Of a stretch of DNA of 64,000 nucleotides, positions 9,594 to 20,659 are shown piece after piece (the stretch's first letter is position 1; each line of letters opens with the position of its first letter). This DNA comes from Gnetum montanum (Eukaryota > Streptophyta > Gnetopsida > Gnetales > Gnetaceae): the NCBI GenBank assembly GCA_015680685.1, contig MNCI01002119.1, forward strand, positions 946,087 to 1,010,086, written 5' to 3'. Under the pieces are notes generated by a model, which did not search any database, was not told the origin of the DNA, and saw only the letters and a list, made by a program, of their open reading frames with translations. A program made the position numbers and the translations under genes.

Positions 9594-12386
9594 ATGACCT
9601 TGAAACGCAGACAACGGGAAGGTCCTGCTCAAGGTGGGAGTAAACGACCTAGGAGAGGTGGACAAGTTCCTGCCGAAAAACATGCAAAGCAGGAGGAACA
9701 ATCATTTAGCATCCACCAAGAGGACCCTACTACTGTACAATCAAGGTAGGTGGAAGGAGGAGCTGCAGTGCCTAAACAGGGACAACATCTCACGTTGTCC
9801 CAGGATAGTGTTCAGGCTATCCATGAAAGGTCCATATTCACTACGGTGATTGTGGAATTTAATTTTGAATCTTTCACAAAATTTGCTCCAAAGGCTATTA
9901 GGGATCACCTCAAAGGGTGCCCATTATGGCCTATCCTCTCTAAAAGCAGTGCTTGGTACTTAGGAAAAACGTACCAATTTTGGCACAACAAAGAACAAGG
10001 TACTACAATTAACATTTGTGGTGTGACTATAGATTTCTCTGTTCAGGCCATTTCGGAAGTATTAAACCTTCTAAATACAAGGCCAAAGGTTGCTTAGTTG
10101 TCTACCCATTCAAACCCTGATGCACAATGAGTTTGGTTGGAAAGGGCGTATGGCAAGGAAGATAAGACATTTGGGGAGTTGACGATGGAAGAAAGTATTT
10201 ACTTCAAAATGGAAACTTATCACCTCTTCCCCACAAAGGGCTTAAAAAAAATTTCAACATATGCAGCTAGAGGATGTGTAGTGTTAATGGAAAAGGTTAA
10301 TGCTAACCTACCTCATCTATATTTTACAGAGATCCGGAGGTAGTTTGAAGAACAAAAGATAGGGAAGCTTGCATTGTCCTTCCCTTGTCTTATTAGGAAG
10401 CTGTGCAGATGTGCTGGTATCAGGGGATACACCAATGATGTTCTCCAAAAAGCCCAAAATGCTTTATATGTTGAACTACTAAAGCCACCAGCTACAAGGA
10501 AAATCACTGTTGAGATGCTGGGGCCAGAATAAGAAAAGGAACAAATGGTGGGGCCAATTGCAATTCAACTTGTAGGGCCTAGCCAACTTCCAAGCATGGG
10601 ACCTAGCCAACAACAAGAAGCAAGGCCTAGCATGGGCAAGCCAAATCAACCACCACCACCGCCACAAGATTACAAACCGTCGATGAGCCATCTCAAGGCC
10701 ATCACTGAGATGGTCAGTTGGGGAAGTCGTGATGATGCAAATCTCTTCTGCATCATCGATGATGCCATACAGCCCATGATTTCTTTGGATCGTGCAAGGG
10801 GAGAAGTTTCCATCTAGATAAGAGGAGGGGAGAGCACTTGGTCACAACAGATCTCAAGGAACGCTGCATCTTTTCAAGTGCAATTAGAAATTGGTGAAGG
10901 GGCCACAGTGGTGGTCATGTAGCACCAGGATGCAGCAAGAGCCATTGAAGTGGTTATAGAACACATTAAGAAATCATTCAATGTACCTGTTGTGCCACTA
11001 GTAGACCTTATAGGAGCACAAGATGCTCAAACTCTAGCCGGAACCTCAATGACTCCTATAGAACATGAGGATGTACTTGATCGATTGTTCCAAACAAGAC
11101 AAGTAATGACATCCTTGTTTGACATCCCTCAAGATGTTACAGCAATTCAATCAGACCTCATTTCTACCAAAGGAAAGTTGGTTTTAATAGAGATGAGGGT
11201 CGAGCACGCTGAAGCAGAGGTGCAAAAATTGCAAGAAAGGCTCATGGCCCTACAAGCAGCACAGCGGGACCCTTTGCAATTTGTTCCCACACACAAGTTG
11301 GACACTTTCAAAATTGAGCAACTAACCAAACTACTAACGGAGAATAAGAAGGTGGCAGAAGAAAAATACAAGGCTGTTTGGGATGCCTCTGTAGCACAAG
11401 CATAAACTTATGCACATACCAAGGCACTCAAGGCCTTACAAGAGGAAAACAAGCAGCTTGTTGCTGACAACCTTTGGTTGACCTCTGTGGAAAAGCAAAA
11501 GAATGTTCTCGAAGAACATTTTCAATAGTTGTAATGACAACTCATTAGGGTCAACTAGGATATGAACCATTTAGCCAAGGAAAATCGAACCTTCCCAATG
11601 GAGGAGGTACGTGCCATCCATCAAAAGATGGCTATTGAAATAAGCATCTGGAAAAATGAGGCTAAACGGCATGAAAAGCTAAAGGAGCACTTCCAAGACT
11701 AGGTGGGGATGGATAAGCAGATCATTGAGAAGGATATCCATATGGCCAAGGCCCACATCAATGCTATCAGTGCTCAACACACTGACTGACGGGCCATATT
11801 GGACACATATGCATTCGTTCACCAAGCGGAAGTTAAGAACCAGGACCTACAGATCCGGGACCTTACAGAATACATGGAATTGGCAAACTTGTGGTATGCC
11901 AACCTTGCCATGTTAACAGTAGGGTGCCCGAGAATAGAGCTCGAGCAACAGGTAGCCACCACCTACACCAAATATGAAATAGAATTTGTAGGACACAAGA
12001 AGATACTACAAAAATTGGAGGTTGCAAATTCTAAACTTGAGGCGGTTAAAGAAAGCTACCAGGGACAAAAAGATGTCGCAACAGACTTGATTCGACAGCT
12101 TGTAGATTTTCAAGAATACAAAGACAAAGCTAGAGCCTACGAAGAGGAACGATGGGTGTTTGCGGCTTGGTATGTCAAGGCAAATCAAATGTTTCTGCAA
12201 CTACCCTGCCCAAGGGAGGTGCCAACTCCATCAACCATCGGAACATTAGCATGGATGGCATAGGATCCCTAAACTGAAGAGGAGAAACTCCAAGCCATAC
12301 TTCAATGCCATCAAGTTCCAAGACCTGGAGCACAAGACAAGGGAAAGACATCCATGGAGGAGCCACCGCCACCAGGAACTACATGA
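9594..12386 (+). pseudogene. ORF3 of element D: long coiled-coil protein, many in-frame stops
   Basis: A single frame from ATG at 9,594 to TGA at 12,384 (931 codons) in which I see no frameshift but about fifteen in-frame stops. The start is basic (MTLKRRQREG, KRPRRGG), possibly a nuclear signal. Residues about 85-170 contain EFNFESFTKFAP and WYLGKTYQFWHNKEQGTT; about residue 265 is FPCLIRKLCRCAGI, like the 'LIT.LC..AGV' segment of the plant transposon-protein family PF20167 (Transposase_32). A proline/glutamine-rich stretch follows, then from residue 450 to 880 almost continuous heptad-like charged sequence, a coiled coil. The C-terminus ends EEPPPPGTT. No membrane segment or signal peptide is seen, so it is unlike an envelope protein although it occupies the env-like position of Athila. 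Function unknown; recognition of the N-terminal family is tentative. Confidence 0.75.
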
Positions 12387-12548
12387 GTTCCACCAATTTT
12401 GTAATTCTCTGTGTTGTGTCTCAATTTTATTTTGATTCCACACTGTGGCATGAACCCATTCTCACCAATCAATAATCCCATACCTATCCACTGTGTAATC
12501 AATGGAGCTTGTTCTCACTTTAACTCGAGGATGACTTTTCATTTAGTC

Positions 12549-12557
12549 GTGGGGATA
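12549..12557 (+). other. Polypurine tract, element D
   Basis: GTGGGGATA directly before the 3' LTR; equivalents are GTGGGACTA in F (26,232-26,240) and, on the minus strand, CATGGGGTA in G and ATGGGGGTA in H. This is where plus-strand cDNA synthesis would begin. A second purine-rich TCATGGGGGAG occurs internally at 9,296-9,306. Confidence 0.8.
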
Positions 12558-13421
12558 TGATGAGTCATAAATTTTTTGGTTGTGATATTGCACCCATGAT
12601 ATCACGTACGTGATATCGCGGATGCGATATCACAGCCTAGACCCAATATCGTGTACGTGATATCACAGCCTGCTTCCTCATCTATAAATAAGAAGTAGGC
12701 AAAGTTAGTGAAGAGTTTTAAGTTTCTAGTTAAGTTAAGTAGTTTTGTAGAGTCTCTTTGTCAACTTTTCTCTTAAACCTTTTCTCCCAGTGCATGCCCA
12801 CAATGTGGTGATTGTAATTGTACGGCATCCTTATTTGAGTGTGATGTACTTGGACATGCACATGACTAACAATAAAGATCAAGATTACTCCATCATTGTA
12901 GCATCCACTTAGCTTAATTATTTATTTAATTGTTATTTACTACTTTCTTAGTTAATATCTCTTCACCCTAAACTCTTGTTAAACGTAGAATGAGTACGAC
13001 TTGATCACGAGCATTTAAGTGTGACTACTTGGTAACCCAGTAGCGTACTTAGGCCATGCGCTTGGTAATCCCAGTGGTAGTCATGCATGAGGTCCAAGAT
13101 GTGTACAAATGATTGAGGAACAGATGCTCATCACACTTAGGCTAGCTTAGATTCTCTCTCACCCTCTCTCTCTTAGCTTAGTTAATATTATTTCCCATTA
13201 TATCTAGGAGTAGCGTTACTATAGGAACACATCATACACCTCACTCTAGACTAAACCATACGTGACAAAGTTAACATTAGTCCAGATGGGAAGATAGTGA
13301 ACTACGACCTAAGAATAACTGTTTAGATACCATAACTAGTCCATCTACGGAGTTTGATCGGATTGTGCGTGAAATGCTCGTATTCGTATGGTTGAGTGTA
13401 GGGGTACCTCACCACTCATCA
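12558..13421 (+). repeat. 3' LTR of element D
   Basis: 864 bp, TGATGAGT to CTCATCA, aligned with the 5' LTR. The U3 part holds extra copies of a palindromic box compared with the 5' LTR. Sequence after 13,421 resumes gag of element A. Confidence 0.92.
12592..12690 (+). promoter_or_regulatory. Expanded palindromic U3 box and TATA box, D 3' LTR
   Basis: Contains the perfect 20-bp palindrome GATATCACGTACGTGATATC at 12,598-12,617, then GATGCGATATCACAGCCT and a related AATATCGTGTACGTGATATC-type unit ending with the same CACAGCCT, then TATAAATA at 12,683-12,690. The 5' LTR has one unit only, so the box varies in copy number between LTRs of one element. Confidence 0.75.
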
Positions 13422-14289
13422 CAAGAAAAGACTCATCAAGGCCATGATTTTGATGTCTCTGATGCCCTCTACTACCCCTTCGTTCATGGTGATGGGCCTC
13501 TCTTAAATGCCCTTGTCCTTGGTCTTACCTTGCTCGATGGTTCCTTCAATCATTTTGGTCCCATTGGTTACCTCCATTATGATCTTGCCCCTTGTGGTTG
13601 CAATTAGAGCCAAAAGAAGATGATGATGATGATGAAGGTGAAGAGGAAGGAGGACTAGCACCATCACAGTGCCTGCTACCCCCTCTTCGGTGATTGCAAC
13701 CATGATCACAATCTTGCTTTTTGTTCACATCCCTGCCTTGAATTACCTCTTTGGATTCTTCTTTGTCATTGAATCTATTCTTACCAGCACTAGGATTGTG
13801 AATCGTGAACTGCAAGTTCTAGTTTTGACTTCCTTCATCAAAGTCAAAGAGAGGAATTTCACTGTATGGAAAACCCCCAAAGAAGGGCTCTCCACCATCT
13901 TTTTGGTACAACAGGAATGATGAATCATTGAATCCTTTTCCCTTCACAAATTTATGACATTATTCTAGTTGGTGATCCCTAAGATGTTGTGCCTTAGTGG
14001 GATGATAATCCCTAGCATCACTATCCTAGACCACATACCCAACATGAAGTCCTTTGAGACCCCATCATATAAGCATTTGTTGGAGCATTGCAAGAATGGA
14101 TCGATCGGGCAGCAACACAATGTTGCCCTCCATGTCATGCCACCACAGCAGTTCATCTCTATGTAGGATGAAGGTGAAATTTGGTACATACTCATCAAGA
14201 TGAGCATATATCACTCAGTATTGTTGGGGCATTGACTAATGTACTCCATCAAACTTGGATGAAGAATCACTCCTGTGAGAAGAAGACAT
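13422..14289 (-). pseudogene. Gag N-terminal part, element A
   Basis: Minus-strand start ATG at 14,289, beginning MSSSHR, about 135 bp after the primer-binding site; element G gag starts MSSSSHRRED at the equivalent place. 13,546-13,815 is open and encodes H/D/N-rich sequence with a run of serines, like G at 56,201-56,611. The frame is broken by stops. It is joined to the rest of gag at 6,232 across the D insertion. Confidence 0.72.
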
Positions 14290-14423
14290 TTTATGTTAGG
14301 AAATAAAAATTGCAGTGTGCTTCTAAATATCGTTGTAGTAATATTAAGATGTGATATGAATCTAATGTTCATCCCAATGATTTAAATAATATTCATTAAA
14401 TCCTAGATAGCACACATAAAAGA

Positions 14424-14441
14424 TCCCTGGCAATGGCACCA
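14424..14441 (-). other. Primer-binding site, element A
   Basis: On the minus strand TGGTGCCATTGCCAGGGA, one base after the LTR, differs from the tRNA-Asp-complementary TGGCGCCGTTGCCGGGGA at three positions, all C-to-T or G-to-A. Confidence 0.85.
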
Positions 14442-14442
14442 A

Positions 14443-15307
14443 TGATGAGCGACGAGGTACCCATATGCCCAACCATACGAATCACAAGCATTCACATGCA
14501 ATCCAGTTGAACTGCATAGACCTTAAGTTCTTAAGTACACCGGTCTCAAGGAAGTGAAATCTAATTGAAATGATCATTTTCTTCTTAGTTCCACTTATGA
14601 GGTACAAGTATATGGTTAAGTGCAACTGAGGTATGTGATTTTTATCATTTTACTTTTATAAGTTTAATCGCCTAGAACCAAAATGAGAGGTATAGTAATT
14701 TAAGATCTAATTCATCTACTACCTAGCTAACCTAACACAAGTACCCACTGCCACTCTCGAGATACATCTTGAATGCATATAGCGCTGTTGGGTTACCAAA
14801 CATTAAGCATTTCTAGGTTACCAAGTGCTACATGTATGCTCGAAGTGGTCGTGCTTCTATTCATTAACAACTAGAAATTAATTACTTAATGAAAATGCAT
14901 CAAAGTAATGTGCATGAATATCAAATGCATTAAAGGAAACATTAATCTATTCTCAGTGTTACAAGGATTATCAAAAGGGTTCATTTTTATTCCTGTCACA
15001 CTGTTGTGCTTAGGTACATCAGTGCTTGAACAAAGACTCGTACACACTCAAACTCCTACTGTAGGCACTCAAAAAATATTCTAACTCTAGAGAAAAAAAA
15101 CTACAAAAGCTTCGCTATGCTATATGAAAATCATGAACCCAAGCACTATATTTATAGGCCAGCATATACTCCACGATATCAGATATTTGACATCACATAT
15201 TAGGCTTGATATCGAATACCTAATGTCAGAGACTAAGATGCGATGTCAAATATCCAATATCAATATTGGATATCTAATATTAGAGTCAGTCAAAACATGA
15301 TTCATCA
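14443..15307 (-). repeat. 5' LTR of element A
   Basis: 865 bp with terminal TGATGAAT...CTCATCA on the minus strand and TATAAATA (rc at 15,149-15,156). U3 holds GATATC-rich imperfect palindromes (15,172-15,295), for example ATATCCAATATC against AATATTGGATAT, a box type like that of D rather than that of B, G and H. On its right is ORF3 of B. Confidence 0.88.
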
Positions 15308-16525
15308 ATTGTGTTTATTGGGCTAAGAATATTGGTCCACCTCCCTCCATCTGACTAATTATTTGAGCCACTTCATTAAGTTGACTCATTATAGGTCAAT
15401 ATACAAATGGATCTCCACCACTCATTCCTACTCATTGCTTCTGCTCACATAAGAGCTATTCTTGGGTTTTGCCCAAGTGCTCAATGGCTATGCAAGTCTC
15501 TGATGTTGTTTATTGAGTAGGTGGTAGAGGTAGTGGTTGTTGCTCCTCTTCCTTAGACATAATAAGTGTCTTATCTTTCATCATTTTGGACCAAGAGGCT
15601 ATAGGAGTATGCCTGATTGTGTCATTGGCATAGCAAATTATCCCTGCTCTTTTGCAAAGTTTTCAGACAAGGCATGGAAAAGGCAGGGTTTTCCTTCCAT
15701 GTTCATTTTATTTGAAATGCTTTTCTATCTCTAGATAGATTAATTGTGGAAGGTTTGCTAAAAATATCTCGTTTAGAGCAGCACATGCTTGGGTAGAGAA
15801 GGTAGTCACCTTACTAGGCCTCATCATCAAATTGAGGTGATAGGCTACTAGCTTGATGTATACACATTCTACCTAAGTGAACACACCAAACTCCTTACAG
15901 TCAACCCCATAACACCACTAGGTTCACTCCTTCTTAGCCTCTGGATCAGCTTGTGTAGATAGCTCTACCAATTATGTTTCAAAATTGAGCAACCCAAGAG
16001 CCTGTGCGATGGTTTCAATTGAGTAGGACACCTAAATGTCCTTGATTTTCACAATGGAACCTACCCATCTATTATTCCAAAGGAGGTATGTCTCTCCCAT
16101 GTACCACTACCCACTGGAAGTGATGATTGATCACATTGGAGAAGTTTGCAATTGTGTTTTTACCTCTACTAGAGCATGCTCTAAAAATGGCCTACAGTTC
16201 AATTCCTAGAGAACTGAGTGTTGGACATCACAAGGTTTGATTGTGTTGAGACAGGCTTGTGTCAATGTGACTTCAAGTATCGGTATAGGCCTTGGTGCCT
16301 CTCCTCATTGCGATTGTTTTCTTACAACCTCTTCCTCGGGAATCTATTAAACAGATTCCACTTTGGGCTCCCGAAGAGGTCCCATTGCATGGGTTTCTTC
16401 TACTAATTCCTAGGCTCGATCTTGCTAGCCTCTTCCAACTCTAGGTCATTTCTCCTTTGGTTGAGATGGTCCTCCTTCCTATGGTTGTTTCGGTCTTAGT
16501 GCCACATGTAATCACAACATGATCA
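15308..16525 (-). pseudogene. ORF3 N-terminal half, element B
   Basis: Minus-strand remnant homologous to 47,660-48,859 in G. It carries WYMGETYLLWNNRWVGSI near 16,090 and FPCLV*KLCKRAGIICYAND near 15,600, matching D and H. The start codon region is altered (ATGTGGCAC where siblings have ATGGCAC). The coiled-coil half is missing because element A interrupts it at 15,307/15,308. Many stops. Confidence 0.68.
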
Positions 16526-16820
16526 TGGGTTAGCAATTATTGTGTAACATGAAACAATTTGGATACCTTTTCTTGTTAGGAAGGTTACACCTAGCTAAGT
16601 TGTTATTTTGGCTAATTTGATCAATTTTAATCATTAGTTTATTTGTATCTTTATATTAATAAGTAATTATGGTCATACCGGAGGGCGTTGAAAGGGTCAA
16701 ATTCTCAAAAATTGATGGTTTAAAATCATTGTATTCATTAATCCTTTAGGGGAGTTAAAAAATTATCAAAAAATTCTCATCAAAAACCTTAAGGTTTGTG
16801 GCCCCCACAACTAAGAGCTT

Positions 16821-17070
16821 GCCTCCAATAGCTACAAGATCAAATAACAGAATGATTTGGACAAATGGTTAGGAAGTTATGGGCTCTGATAGGTTTGGGG
16901 CTCTAAAAAATGGTAAAAAGTCCTCTCTTTTTGTGAAGAAAATGATAAAAACTTCAAAGTTCTTAGTGGCATTTATAGAATTTTTGTATTACATTGATGT
17001 GGCCTAGTCAATGAGGCCTCATCGACAAGATCAGTTGCATCGACTAAGCCTAGTCGCCGTGGCTATTAAG
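16821..17070 (-). promoter_or_regulatory. Candidate internal promoter and leader splice donor of ORF3, element B
   Basis: On the minus strand: a box with GGCCTCATCGA (plus coordinates 17,015-17,025) and GGCCTAGTC (17,001-17,009), then TATAAAT at 16,971-16,977, then about 150 bp on a donor-like GGAG|GCAAGCTC at 16,822 (GT changed to GC). Both words occur in the B 5' LTR (24,243-24,253 and 24,229-24,237) in the same order and with the same 14-bp offset. ORF3 begins about 300 bp further on. Confidence 0.6.
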
Positions 17071-17074
17071 CACC

Positions 17075-18650
17075 ATTGACTTTGGAAAACTTTGAAAATA
17101 TAAGGAATTTTTAAGTGAAATGGGAGTCAAATGGAAGCCCAAAAAGCCATGAACATGATGAAAATAGTGGAAGAATGTGTTGAAGTTCTGAAGATTTAGA
17201 AAATTAAGAAAATTATTGGAGAATGAAGTTTTATGAAAGTTTAAGGAGCACATAGCTGGATGCACAATGGGGCATGTGAAAGATATGATTGCAGCAATGT
17301 CTAAGGTAAAGGGATTAACTATTCAAACTAAGAGATATGCAAGTGGGTCCTCCCCATAGTAGGCACATGCCCTTTTTACCCTTGCATAACCTTAACTAAG
17401 GAGTTCGTGGGCCCCATAGTCGATAATGGTTATGAAATGTCAAGGACCAACCCTAAAGAATCTATCCAAGAATTCCAACACATCAAACTAAGACATCGAT
17501 CATAACATGGAAACCAGTAGTGAGGTGAGTTATGGGCAACATGGATGGATGATTAAGGTGGGATGGAATCCCGAGTTGAGGTAATAAGAAGTCCCTTGTG
17601 GATTTTATGTTTACAATGACCCAAGAAGATCCATCCTTAGTCCAAACCCAAAACCAACGACTTCCAATGACTTTGCATCGCCACTCCAAGATTGATCCAC
17701 CCCCTTAAGACACAACAGTGCACCCATAAAACAACCACCATTCCATAAAGAAAAGAAAAGAGAAGTAGGAAGTGAGAGAGAGCCTTAGTTAGAGGGGACC
17801 TTTAGGCATGGGTAACATGTCTTTCTAGTCCCATAACTAGTGCTTGTAGCCCAATTATGTGTCTAAGGGGTATGCTTTAAATTCCCATCATGTTTTTCTT
17901 CTTTTTTTTAGATGGGAACCACACCATGCAAAGACTTTATTTAACTTCCTATTATTGGTCAACATGAAATAATGAGAAGTCAATGAAAACACTCAAGCAC
18001 CTAAGTAAGTGGAAAAGTACAAAAAGTATTGAGTCCCCTTGAAGTCACACCCAATGCAACCTTTGAATCCTTCCCCATTCCAGAAACTACTAAGGTCACC
18101 AATTATTTAAAAGTTTATTTAATGAAAGGGATCTCAAACTTCCAAAACAAGAAAAACCATAGAATTTGTGGATAGGTGGATGACGTAGACTCACTGCCTG
18201 TTCCATGAAAAATAAACCATGTCTTAGTCATCAAGCATTAGAATTCAAAAACAAAAATCATACATTAGCAATCACAACATTAAGCACAAACTACCATTAG
18301 TAAACAGCAACATTGGCACTGTGTCCTGCAATAATAAGGCACTTTTATTAGCAAAAATACTAAAAATTCACACAAAGATAAAGTAAAATATATAAGAAAG
18401 TATAAAATATTCAAAAAATATAAAGCTTACTAACAATGTTGTAAAACAAAAATCGAGAGAATCAATAGAATGAAAAACCAAAAAGAGGTAAAAATCAACA
18501 AAGTGTAAAATAAAAATGTGTAAAACAAAAAGTAAAAAACTAAAGATCCATGTGTATGGTTAGCACAGATGGCCATCTCCTCCATGACTAAGTTGAAAGG
18601 AGGAGATGCAAAATATGGAGCATGGTTGTTCATCCGATGAAGTCGTAGTT
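17075..18650 (-). other. Element B spacer between integrase and internal promoter
   Basis: No gene seen. Homologous to the spacers of A, G and H. It includes a T-run before GATGGGAACCACACCATGCA at about 17,915-17,935 and an A-rich section at 18,340-18,540. Confidence 0.65.
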
Positions 18651-18699
18651 GTATTGGCTTATCTTGGCTCTAGGAAAGGTTTCACTTGTTGGATGTTAA

Positions 18700-19790
18700 C
18701 CAACTGCTTTTTGTATGGGCTCTCAAGTTCATAGATTAACATGGTCCTAGAGGAAAAGGTTTCATCAATTATATAAGATCCCTACACAATGTTTGGAATT
18801 TAGTTTTCTAAGGTACATGTCTGGGGTTCTAGTAGAAAACCTTATCTCCAAGTTGAAATTTTACTCTCCATATTCTAAGGTCATGTCACTTCTTGTTGTA
18901 TGCCTTATGCACTTCGTTAAAAGATAGGACCACTAATTAATTTTCATCTAGCACATTCAAGTTAATTAATCTTTCTCTTTGTGTTAGGCTCAAGTCAAGG
19001 TCCAAGTCACAGGTTGTTGAAAGTGTACGGAGCTGAGACCAGACTAGAAATGTTGGAATTTTTTCGTACATTAGCTCATAGGGAGATTAGCCTGTGGGGA
19101 GTTTTCATGTGGAGTGGTAGGCCCAAAGGACATTGTTGAATTTTGTGCTCTAGTCTCTCCTATATTTTCTTATAGTCCTTTCTAGGATCTTTGTGATCTC
19201 CTTATTGGTGACTTCTACTTGACCATTGGCTTGGGGATGATAGGGTGTTGTTAATTTATGTTCAACCCCCAAGCATTGCATCAACTTCCAAAAGGTGGCA
19301 CCTATAAAATAAGTTCCATTATCAAAAATTAGTGCTCATGGCACACCAAACCTATTTACAATATGTTGTTATACAAATCAAGTAGTCGATGACTATTGCT
19401 GCTTCTATTGATCTAGTGTAGTCGTTGACTGCTATGATGATGTATGCCTTTCCATTTGACATGGGTGTGATGGGATCGATGAAGTCTATGCCCCATATGT
19501 CAAAGGGCTCTAGTAGTTAAATCCATTGTTGAGGACCCTCCATTCAAGTGGTCATCCCACCATCTCATTGACAGCACTCACAAGATCAAACAAATTAGTG
19601 GGCATCCCTAAAGATTGTGGGTCCATGGTATCCTACCATCAAGATTTTTATGGTCGTGTGTCTCCCCACATAGTGGCCTCCACAAGGGCCTTCATGAGCA
19701 TCCTAGAGAATACGCAATTAATTTGCATCAAGGACACACCAATGAACTAGGCCATCAACGCACACCTTGTAAAGGTGTTTTTTGACTTCC
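18700..19790 (-). pseudogene. Integrase remnant, element B
   Basis: Minus-strand integrase aligned with 51,080-52,160 of G. Recognisable parts are the region 5' of the GPY/F module near 18,800-18,950 and the core near 19,140-19,370, with HHCC-side sequence near 19,700. No open stretch exceeds about 75 codons. Position between RNase H and spacer agrees with the element order. Confidence 0.65.
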
Positions 19791-20019
19791 ATGAAGTGCT
19801 TAGCCTAAGGAAGAAACTGTTATTTCTTCCTAAATTCCAAATCTTATGGCATCTCCTAAGTGAGAAGGTATGTGAGGATGTCATCATACCATTTTAATTT
19901 GGTGGGCACTTGGTCATTTATTGCTCCTGTAAAGAGGAGTTCACCTGGAAATTAATCAGAGAGTGAAATCTTCTACTCTTTATTATCCCACCTTAACCAA
20001 GATAGGTGGTTAGCAACCA

Positions 20020-20330
20020 CATTCTTAATTCCTTTCTGATTTACCATTGTAAGATCAAATTCCTACAAGATCAAAAGCCACCATGTGGTACAGGGGCTCA
20101 CTATTGGCTTATTCATTAGGAAGTGAATGGCACTATGATCTGTGTGCATAAACACTTTATAGCTAAGCGCATAGTGCCTAAACTTTTTGAGAGCATACAT
20201 CACTACCATTAGCTCTTTATCAGTTGTGGTGTAATTCAACTGTGCACCACAATGCTTTGGCTTGCATAGTGAATGTAATATGGAAGTTTCTTATTGTCCA
20301 ACTACATAAGCATGACTTCCAAGGTATAAT
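20020..20330 (-). pseudogene. RNase H remnant, element B
   Basis: Minus-strand sequence homologous to the RNase H of G (52,420-52,686), including a MALKKFRHYALSYKVF-like segment near 20,150-20,220 and the T/D-H-x-A neighbourhood near 20,130. Broken frames. Confidence 0.62.
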
Positions 20331-20659
20331 TAGATGCATCCATCATTATATGAAATGGTCTAGATCAATCTGATGCCCATAGAATTAGATCTTCTACAAG
20401 TTTTTCCTTTAGCTACTGGAATACATGTTCACAATCCTTGGTCCAAATGAATGGAGCATCTTTCTTTATAAGCTCAATGGCTTCGCAATCTTAGGAAAAT
20501 TCTCTATAAACCATCAATAGTAACCAGTGTGTCCAAGGAATGATCGAGCATCTTTGATTGTCTTTAGTTGGCATGTAATTCCTTAGATGACCCTTATCTT
20601 TTTCAGGTCTACCTCAATCCCTTTTTGCAAAATTCGATGCCCCAGTACTATGCCCTCCT

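Larger units (their letters stand above)
6233..13421 (+). mobile_element. Element D: non-autonomous Athila-related LTR element carrying only ORF3, inserted in gag of A
   Basis: Plus-strand element of 7.19 kb. It has paired LTRs (6,233-7,037 and 12,558-13,421) beginning TGATGAGT and ending CTCATCA, a primer-binding site at 7,039-7,056, and a polypurine tract GTGGGGATA at 12,549-12,557. It is flanked by near-identical 5-bp words CAAGC/CAAGA (6,228-6,232 and 13,422-13,426), a target-site duplication with one change. No protease, RT, RNase H or integrase could be found in 5.5 kb of internal sequence. What remains is a short unrecognised ORF, a noncoding stretch, an internal promoter and the long ORF3. 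The LTRs look about 95 % alike outside the U3 box, so this is the younger insertion here. Movement presumably depended on an autonomous relative. Confidence 0.9.
1..15307 (-). mobile_element. Element A: Athila-like Ty3/gypsy LTR retrotransposon, 3' end outside window, split by D
   Basis: Reading on the minus strand: 5' LTR (14,443-15,307), tRNA-Asp-type primer-binding site, gag, aspartic protease, reverse transcriptase, RNase H, integrase, then the spacer that in sibling elements precedes ORF3. ORF3 and the 3' LTR lie left of base 1. The order protease-RT-RNase H-integrase is that of Ty3/gypsy; the tRNA-Asp primer site and a gag resembling Athila gag point to the Athila branch. Gag is interrupted by plus-strand element D at 6,233-13,421; gag sequence resumes on both sides. 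A abuts ORF3 of element B at 15,308 without a polypurine tract, so A is inserted in B. Coding frames are broken throughout; the copy cannot be autonomous. Confidence 0.88.
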
